Positions 6,745-11,028 of a stretch of DNA of 11,028 bases are shown here, piece by piece. The notes under the pieces are model-generated. The model made no database searches, was not told where the DNA came from, and saw nothing but the letters and a program-made list of their open reading frames with translations. The position numbers and the translations under genes are program-made. Source of the stretch: an uncultured Bacilli bacterium (GTDB taxonomy: Bacteria; Bacillota_I; Bacilli_A; RF39; UBA660); NCBI GenBank assembly GCA_947629285.1, contig CANRDA010000026.1:1-11028 (forward strand). Reading direction: 5' to 3'. Every line of letters begins with the position of its first letter. Within the stretch, counting starts at the first letter, position 1.

Positions 6745-7449
6745 CTAATTTTCTATTTCTATAGAACTGGCTTTAAAGAATCCGGTTATACCAGAGTCGT
6801 CTCCAACGACATATGGAAATTCTGCATTATCAATAATATCTAATATTTTTCTTTTCCAACCAATTGCCTTTTTGTTTTTCGCACTACTAAATTTAGAAGT
6901 ATTAGAATATTTTCCAGTTATTAAAACCATATCCCCTACTTTATAGGTAGTATTTATTTTATCATTTTTATATTCCGCAGTCAAAATTAAATCATTATAA
7001 ACTTCCTGAGATTCATAAAGTTTATCATTATAATACCACCCGATAAATTCATACCCATCTTTATTAGGTACTGGTAACTTATCTATGATATTACCTTTTA
7101 GTACTTTTTTACTTTCGATTACATCATTAGAATTTGTCACAAAATTTATTGTAACATAATCTTCCTTTAACCATTTAGCAGTAAGTACAGTATCTGAAGT
7201 TATTTTTTCATTAAAATCATAAGTTTTTCCATTTAACTGCCATTCTACAAATACATAACCATCTTTTGTAGGAGTTATTGGCGCACTAATCTTATCATTT
7301 TTACTAGCATACTTAGGCATAATAGACTCATTAGTACCTGTTTCAAAATATACTATATACTTATCATTATAATATATATAAGACCCTGTTATTGCCAAAG
7401 AAAACATTAAAATAATTATAAGTATAATAACAATTCTTTTTTTATCCAT
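6745..7449 (-). CDS. Membrane-anchored protein with two InlB-type repeats and an SH3-like C-terminus
   Basis: The 234-residue product has an N-terminal hydrophobic anchor (about 5-26) after three basic residues and no visible cleavage site, so it probably remains tethered with its bulk outside the cell. Two tandem repeats follow (about 31-93 and 99-160), each running YxVxFxT...P.KDGYxFxxW...N.K.Y.....L.AxW/Y. This is the Listeria-Bacteroides (InlB B) repeat pattern of surface proteins. The C-terminal part (168-231: YKVGDMVLITGKY...AIGWKRKI...PYVVGDDSGITGFFKASSI) resembles bacterial SH3-like wall-binding domains of lysins. Together they suggest a surface protein that touches the cell wall or an external partner. 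AGGTGG precedes the ATG at 7449, a perfect-consensus promoter drives it, and the coiled-coil gene follows. It is the only visible gene ending in TAG. Confidence 0.8.
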   Translation of the reverse strand: MDKKRIVIILIIILMFSLAITGSYIYYNDKYIVYFETGTNESIMPKYASKNDKISAPITPTKDGYVFVEWQLNGKTYDFNEKITSDTVLTAKWLKEDYVTINFVTNSNDVIESKKVLKGNIIDKLPVPNKDGYEFIGWYYNDKLYESQEVYNDLILTAEYKNDKINTTYKVGDMVLITGKYSNTSKFSSAKNKKAIGWKRKILDIIDNAEFPYVVGDDSGITGFFKASSIEIEN

Positions 7450-7464
7450 AAAGCCACCTAACTA

Positions 7465-7493
7465 ATTATACTTTGTTTTCGTATTAATGTCAA
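7465..7493 (-). promoter_or_regulatory. Perfect-consensus sigma-A promoter of the InlB-repeat operon
   Basis: On the minus strand TTGACA (7488-7493) and TATAAT (7465-7470) are exactly 17 bases apart, the full vegetative consensus. The leader to the ATG at 7449 is about 10 bases and contains the AGGTGG ribosome binding site. High constitutive expression is expected unless a repressor intervenes. The -35 lies only about 20 bases from the start of the divergent ylbJ-like gene. Confidence 0.85.
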
Positions 7494-7513
7494 ACTTTAG
7501 AATATATTGTACT

Positions 7514-8434
7514 ATGAAAAAAATTATGTATTTATTACTATTCACATTATTAATTTTATTAATACTATCAAATTCATATGATATTATAGAAAACATTAGA
7601 TTCTCCTTTTCTGTGTGTGTTAATAATGTATTCCCTTCATTAATACCATTTATGATACTATCTAATATTATTATTAATTATGATTTTATAGAAGAATTAA
7701 GCGATATATTTAAAAATATAATGGTAAAAATATTTAAAGTTAGCAAGAACTGTAGTTTTGCTTTAATCATGAGTATGTTATCTGGAACACCAAGCAATGC
7801 CAAATACATAAACGATTTATATACAAATAACTTAATAACTTTAAGCGATGTTAAAAAATGCTTAAATTTTTGTCATTTTACTAACCCTATATTTATATTA
7901 GGGACTATTGGACTTTCTTTTCTAGGTAATAAGAAAATAGGTTTAGTTATACTTATATCACACTTTTTATCTAGTATAATATTAGGATTATTAAATAAGA
8001 AAGAGGATATAAATGACTTAAGTTTTATACATAAAAAAATTAATAAAAATTTTATTAATATATTTAAAGATTCAATAAAAACTACTATAGATACATTACT
8101 TCTTATATTAGGGATAATTACATCTTGTATAATTATAACATGCATTATAGATAATATAATATCTATAGATATGAATTATAAATTTGTCTATGGTTTACTT
8201 GAAATAACACAGGGTTTGAAATACTTATCACTTTCAAATTTAAGTATAGAAATTAAAGCAATTATCTCTAGTTTTATAATATCATTTGGAGGATTATGTA
8301 TACATGCACAAGTATTTACTATTATAGATAATAAAAAAATAAGGTATATACCATATTTTTTATCAAGATTAAAACAGGCTATAATATCCTCAATACTTAC
8401 ATATTTAATTATAAATATTGGTATATTAAATTAA
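7514..8434 (+). CDS. YlbJ-like integral membrane protein (nucleoside-recognition/Gate domain)
   Basis: The 306-residue product (from 7514) is very hydrophobic, with about eight membrane segments. It shows features of YlbJ, a Gate/nucleoside-recognition-type membrane protein best known from Bacillus sporulation: VFPSLIPFMILS (39-50), SGTPSNAK (90-97, matching SGYPxGAK), LNFCHFTNPIFILGTIG (117-133) and a second half of the same style. The transported solute, if any, is unknown. An in-frame ATG at 7487 would add nine residues. It overlaps the -35 of the divergent promoter and has no ribosome binding site, but neither does 7514. A possible -10 (TAGAAT at 7498-7503, or TATATT at 7503-7508) would put the transcript start at or just before the ATG, so a leaderless message is possible. 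Its end overlaps the convergent pilin gene by 26 bases. Confidence 0.78.
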   Translation: MKKIMYLLLFTLLILLILSNSYDIIENIRFSFSVCVNNVFPSLIPFMILSNIIINYDFIEELSDIFKNIMVKIFKVSKNCSFALIMSMLSGTPSNAKYINDLYTNNLITLSDVKKCLNFCHFTNPIFILGTIGLSFLGNKKIGLVILISHFLSSIILGLLNKKEDINDLSFIHKKINKNFINIFKDSIKTTIDTLLLILGIITSCIIITCIIDNIISIDMNYKFVYGLLEITQGLKYLSLSNLSIEIKAIISSFIISFGGLCIHAQVFTIIDNKKIRYIPYFLSRLKQAIISSILTYLIINIGILN

Positions 8435-8897
8435 TACCATAATCAATACTAGGGTATAGGTCACATTCAACAGGTATTTTTATTATTAAAATTTTTTTAG
8501 ATTCTAATTCAACATCTGAATCAATAACCGTTTCTGTTCTTATTTCAGGAATACCGGCTCTTGAATAATTATCTAAATTATATACAAAATTATCAAAAGT
8601 TATTTTAGACTCTGATACAGTTAAAGTGTATATAGTTGCATCTTTAAAATAAAATGTATAACAAAATTCCCCTTCAACCTTATCTTCACATTCCTCATAT
8701 GAAGATAAATTATTGTCTCTCATTTTGGAATTTAAAGCATCACTAAGTAAACTCTGTTCAATATATAACTGTGTTTTTACATTAGAACTAGTATATAAAT
8801 TACGTATTATGATAACTACATTTAGTAATAAAACTATTATAACTGCTGTAAGTGCAAAAGTAGTAATCAATTCTACTAAAGTAAATCCCCTTTTCAT
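8409..8897 (-). CDS. Type IV prepilin-like protein (second of two)
   Basis: From the ATG at 8897 the product is 162 residues. It begins MKRG-FTLVEL, a textbook prepilin peptidase site: very short leader, cleavage after G4, mature N-terminal Phe, and Glu at mature position 5. It continues into a hydrophobic helix to about residue 31. Such proteins are pilins or pseudopilins inserted in the membrane and assembled by a PilB/PilC-type machine. The globular part has four cysteines (EECE, EFCYTF, VECD) that could form disulfides. Beyond the N-terminal helix I do not recognise a named family; a ComGF- or ComGD-like minor pseudopilin is possible. A TTG at 8909 is a worse start. Only one base separates the start from the preceding pilin gene's stop, so translation is coupled. 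Confidence 0.85.
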   Translation of the reverse strand: MKRGFTLVELITTFALTAVIIVLLLNVVIIIRNLYTSSNVKTQLYIEQSLLSDALNSKMRDNNLSSYEECEDKVEGEFCYTFYFKDATIYTLTVSESKITFDNFVYNLDNYSRAGIPEIRTETVIDSDVELESKKILIIKIPVECDLYPSIDYGINLIYQYL

Positions 8898-8898
8898 A

Positions 8899-9378
8899 TT
8901 ATTCACCAAACCTTAATGTAGCATATGTAGAATTATTAAATGACGCTATTAATCTATATTGATTGTTGTCTGTACGACTAATACTACTAATAAAATCCAA
9001 AAAACCTGAATCATAACTAGTAATTGCCCCATTTGGAATATTATCCATAGTAACTAATATTGTATCTATGTTTTCAAGTTCAAATAATTTTTCACAGTAT
9101 TCTTGAGAAATAAATATATTACAATTTGAAATATCTATGTATTGCTCATCTTTCACATTTTCTTTTATTGAACTTAAAGCAAGTGCATCACTTTTTATAA
9201 AGTCAACAACATCTTCTAAAGCATATAAACTTTCAACAGTATTATATGAATACGACTCATTATATAAAGAGCTTAAATTAGAAAACTGTATAAATAAATA
9301 TATTAAAACACCTGCAACAAAAACAGTAACAATTAATGTTTCTGCAAGGACAAACCCTTTATTATTATATTTTAACAT
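8899..9378 (-). CDS. Type IV prepilin-like protein (first of two)
   Basis: The 159-residue product starts MLKYNNKG-FVLAETL. Cleavage is expected after G8, giving mature Phe1 and Glu5 (E13), followed by a hydrophobic helix to about residue 29, VTVFVAGVLIYLFIQF. This is the class III signal of type IV pilins and pseudopilins. The globular domain is acidic, has two cysteines (SNCNIF and EYCEKL) and no recognisable family. GGTGA precedes the ATG, and the gene leads a two-gene unit divergent from the assembly ATPase. Function is inferred as a minor pilin or pseudopilin of that machine, either for DNA uptake (ComG-like) or adhesion. The major pilin may lie outside the window. Confidence 0.83.
   Translation of the reverse strand: MLKYNNKGFVLAETLIVTVFVAGVLIYLFIQFSNLSSLYNESYSYNTVESLYALEDVVDFIKSDALALSSIKENVKDEQYIDISNCNIFISQEYCEKLFELENIDTILVTMDNIPNGAITSYDSGFLDFISSISRTDNNQYRLIASFNNSTYATLRFGE
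8903..8907 (-). promoter_or_regulatory. Ribosome binding site that sets the second pilin start
   Basis: Minus-strand GGTGA ends five bases before the ATG at 8897. It lies inside the last codons of the preceding pilin gene, which favours coupled translation and argues against the TTG at 8909 as start. Confidence 0.7.
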
Positions 9379-9395
9379 AAAATCACCATTCTATC

Positions 9396-9424
9396 TTGAA
9401 ATTATTACAAGAATATTATATAAT
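9396..9424 (+). promoter_or_regulatory. Predicted sigma-A promoter of the pilus ATPase gene
   Basis: TTGAAA (9396-9401), a 17-base spacer and a perfect TATAAT (9419-9424) predict transcription from about 9431, giving a leader of about 41 bases. The start falls inside an inverted repeat (9427-9452) that could be an operator. Confidence 0.75.
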
Positions 9425-9443
9425 ATTTTTAGGATAAAATCTA
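9415..9443 (-). promoter_or_regulatory. Possible promoter of the pilin pair
   Basis: On the minus strand a perfect TATAAT -10 (9415-9420) follows a poor TAGATT -35 (9438-9443) after 17 bases. It overlaps the -10 of the oppositely directed pilB promoter, so the two may compete or be controlled together. The weak -35 makes this tentative. Confidence 0.4.
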
Positions 9444-9452
9444 GTCCTAAAA
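9427..9452 (+). repeat. Perfect 8-bp inverted repeat at the pilB transcription start
   Basis: TTTTAGGA (9427-9434) and TCCTAAAA (9445-9452) are exact reverse complements separated by ten bases. The dyad spans the predicted +1 of the ATPase gene and lies just upstream of the possible pilin -35. It could be a repressor operator or a 5' stem-loop in the message. It is not followed by a T-run, so it is not a terminator on the plus strand. Confidence 0.6.
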
Positions 9453-9471
9453 GAAAATAAAGGGTGATAAT

Positions 9472-10938
9472 ATGTTAAAGACTTTTGATTTTGAAAAAAC
9501 TCCTGTAGTAGAATTGGTAAATGAAATATTAGTGGATGCGGCTAAACGTGGTGCGTCTGATATCCACTTTGATCCACGTGAGGAAATCTTAAAAACACGT
9601 ATAAGAATAGATGGAGAATTAATTGATTATACAGAAATACCTATTGCTATAGCACGTAATTTAATAACACGTGTAAAAATAATATCAGGTATGAATATTA
9701 CTGAATCAAGATTACCACAAGATGGAGCTATTAAAGCGACACTTCAAGGTATTGATTTAGATTTACGTGTATCTGCTGTTCCAACTAACAAAGGAGAAAA
9801 AATAGTTATACGTATTTTGGACTATTCACTAAGTCTTTCTGGTCTTGAAAGTCTAGGATTCAATGCTGAAAATTATAAAAAAGTATTAAAAATGATTTCA
9901 ATTCCAAATGGTATTGTACTAGTAACAGGTGCGACTGGTACAGGTAAATCTACTACTGTATATTCAATTTTACAAAGACTTAATAAAGAAAATACTAATA
10001 TAATTTCAGTAGAAGACCCTATAGAAATGGATATCGATGGAATTAACCAAATACAAACAAATAGTGAAATTGGTCTTGATTTCGCTACGGTACTTAGATC
10101 AATCTTGCGTCAAGACCCAAATATAATAATGATTGGAGAAATTCGTGATACTGAAACGGCTAAAATAGCTGTTAGAGCTTCTATTACAGGACACTTAGTA
10201 TTGTCAACTATACATACTAACGATTCACTTACGACTATTGAACGTCTATTAGATATGGATGTTGAAAGATACTTACTTGCAAGTGCTTTATCTGGAATAA
10301 TATCTCAAAAATTAGCTAGAAAATTATGTCCTCATTGTCGTAAATTAAGACCAACAAACGATTATGAAAAAAATTTAATTAAAAAAGTTACTGGTAAGGA
10401 CGTAAATGAAATATATACTGCTGTAGGCTGTGATGAATGTAAAAACGGATATAACGGACGTATTGCAATACATGAAGTTTTATTGATTGACCAAAATATA
10501 AAAGATGCAATAAGCTCTAATGTAAAAAAAGAACAATTAAGACACCTAGTTTATAATAGTGACGTTATTTCACTCTTACAAGACGGTGTTAATAAAGTAC
10601 TAGAAGGGTTAACTACTTTAGAGGAAATATTAAAAATAATTGAATTAGATGATGACGAAATGATTCATTCTACAGGGCTTGAAAATGCTATTGAAGCTAA
10701 TGAGCTTACTAAAAAAGAGAAAGATAAAGAAGAAGTTGAAAGTAAAGAAAATTTAGATAATAAAGATATAGTTGATGATTCAAATAAAACTCCAGTTGAA
10801 GAACCTAACATTGAAATAGATAATAACAATATTAAAGAAGAAAAGAAAGAAGATACGCAAGTAAATAAAACAGTAGATAAGCAATATCATGACAATAAAC
10901 TTAATTTATTTAGTTCAAAAAGAAAAATATTTAAATAA
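9472..10938 (+). CDS. Type IV pilus / competence pseudopilus assembly ATPase (PilB/GspE/ComGA family)
   Basis: This hexameric cytoplasmic ATPase powers extension of type IV pili or competence pseudopili. The 488-residue product has the full core: the N2 region with GASDIHFDP (27-35), Walker A GATGTGKST (153-161), Asp box EDPIE (181-185), Walker B IIMIGEIRD (218-226, E223), His box GHLVLSTIH (240-248), and a zinc-binding pair CPHC (286-289) and CDEC (320-323). The zinc motif marks assembly ATPases rather than PilT retraction ATPases. The N-terminal MshEN domain of full-length PilB is absent, as in ComGA. After about residue 393 a charged tail of roughly 95 residues, rich in Lys, Glu, Asp and Asn, is added that the family normally lacks. 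A GGGTGA site precedes the ATG. No platform protein (PilC/ComGB) is visible downstream before the window ends. Confidence 0.93.
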   Translation: MLKTFDFEKTPVVELVNEILVDAAKRGASDIHFDPREEILKTRIRIDGELIDYTEIPIAIARNLITRVKIISGMNITESRLPQDGAIKATLQGIDLDLRVSAVPTNKGEKIVIRILDYSLSLSGLESLGFNAENYKKVLKMISIPNGIVLVTGATGTGKSTTVYSILQRLNKENTNIISVEDPIEMDIDGINQIQTNSEIGLDFATVLRSILRQDPNIIMIGEIRDTETAKIAVRASITGHLVLSTIHTNDSLTTIERLLDMDVERYLLASALSGIISQKLARKLCPHCRKLRPTNDYEKNLIKKVTGKDVNEIYTAVGCDECKNGYNGRIAIHEVLLIDQNIKDAISSNVKKEQLRHLVYNSDVISLLQDGVNKVLEGLTTLEEILKIIELDDDEMIHSTGLENAIEANELTKKEKDKEEVESKENLDNKDIVDDSNKTPVEEPNIEIDNNNIKEEKKEDTQVNKTVDKQYHDNKLNLFSSKRKIFK

Positions 10939-10955
10939 AGAGACTTAATTATGAT

Positions 10956-11028
10956 GTGAACCCCAAATGGGAGACATTCAAAAAAGGACCAAAGTAAAAA
11001 TCAAGGGCGAACGAAGTGAGTTCATCTA
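10956..11028 (+). mobile_element. Possible 5' end of a group II intron (partial)
   Basis: After the ATPase stop and a 17-base spacer the sequence becomes clearly richer in G+C and has no open reading frame of note. It starts GTGAA, then CCCC-AAAT-GGG (10961-10971). Further on GAAC (11009-11012) and GTTC (11020-11023) flank GAAGTGA, followed by ATCTA. From memory, the Ll.LtrB-type group II intron opens GUGCG, then a CCC...AU-GGG element, and later has a GCGAUGAGUUACCUA stretch, so the layout is similar. Only about 73 bases are visible, with no ribozyme core, domain V or reverse transcriptase, so another structured RNA or a repeat element is equally possible. Confidence 0.3.

Noticed and set aside
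8418..8442. GGTAT...ATACC dyad at the ylbJ/pilin junction as a bidirectional terminator
   Set aside because: The stem is only about six pairs, and no T-run follows on either strand.
1..11028. Mycoplasma-type genetic code (TGA as Trp)
   Set aside because: Genes are full length under the standard code, and tryptophans checked in FtsW, MutL and the amidoligase are encoded by TGG.
1..11028. CRISPR arrays, tRNA or rRNA genes, insertion-sequence ends
   Set aside because: No regularly spaced direct repeats, no tRNA-like conserved GTTCGAAT arms, and no transposase or paired terminal repeats were seen.

Overview
The window is AT-rich bacterial DNA with tightly packed genes on both strands and GG-rich ribosome binding sites (AGGTGA, GGTGAT, AGGAGG). 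The gene set points to a low-GC Bacillota, most likely a lineage of Bacilli: a dcw-type run of ftsW, murG and murB, an endonuclease-type MutL, a type 2 peptide deformylase, a tiny YjcZ-family membrane protein and a YlbJ-like membrane protein. A reduced, uncultured, possibly host-associated member is plausible but is inference. Tryptophan is encoded by TGG where checked, so the TGA=Trp code of mycoplasmas is not indicated. Eleven of the twelve visible stop codons are TAA, one is TAG and none is TGA.

Region 1 (1-5472, minus strand) is a cell-envelope block read right to left: ftsW, mutL, a putative amidoligase, murG, then murB, which runs off the left edge. In the usual Bacillota cluster ftsW/spoVE is followed directly by murG and murB. 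Here a mismatch-repair gene and an amidoligase-superfamily gene lie between them. The amidoligase has its own promoter and its own terminator, and murG restarts from an extended -10 promoter. FtsW (septal glycan polymerase), MurG (lipid II formation) and MurB (UDP-MurNAc formation) act in one peptidoglycan pathway.

Region 2 (5473-6392) is divergent from ftsW: a 55-residue Gly/Tyr-rich YjcZ-like protein with its own terminator, then def from an extended -10 promoter, ending in a hairpin that can serve both strands.

Region 3 (6393-8434) has a two-gene minus-strand operon (a membrane-anchored protein with two InlB-type repeats and an SH3-like end, then a small coiled-coil protein) driven by a perfect-consensus promoter. 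Divergent from it is a YlbJ-like multi-spanning membrane protein with no visible ribosome binding site.

Region 4 (8409-10938) is a small type IV pilus or competence-pseudopilus locus. Two prepilin-like genes face left, and a PilB/GspE/ComGA-type assembly ATPase faces right, with a perfect 8-bp inverted repeat at its predicted transcription start. The ATPase starts without the usual N-terminal domain and carries a charged tail of about 95 residues.

The last ~75 bases (10956-11028) are clearly richer in G+C, are non-coding as far as visible, and resemble the 5' end of a group II intron. This is the least certain and one of the more interesting calls.
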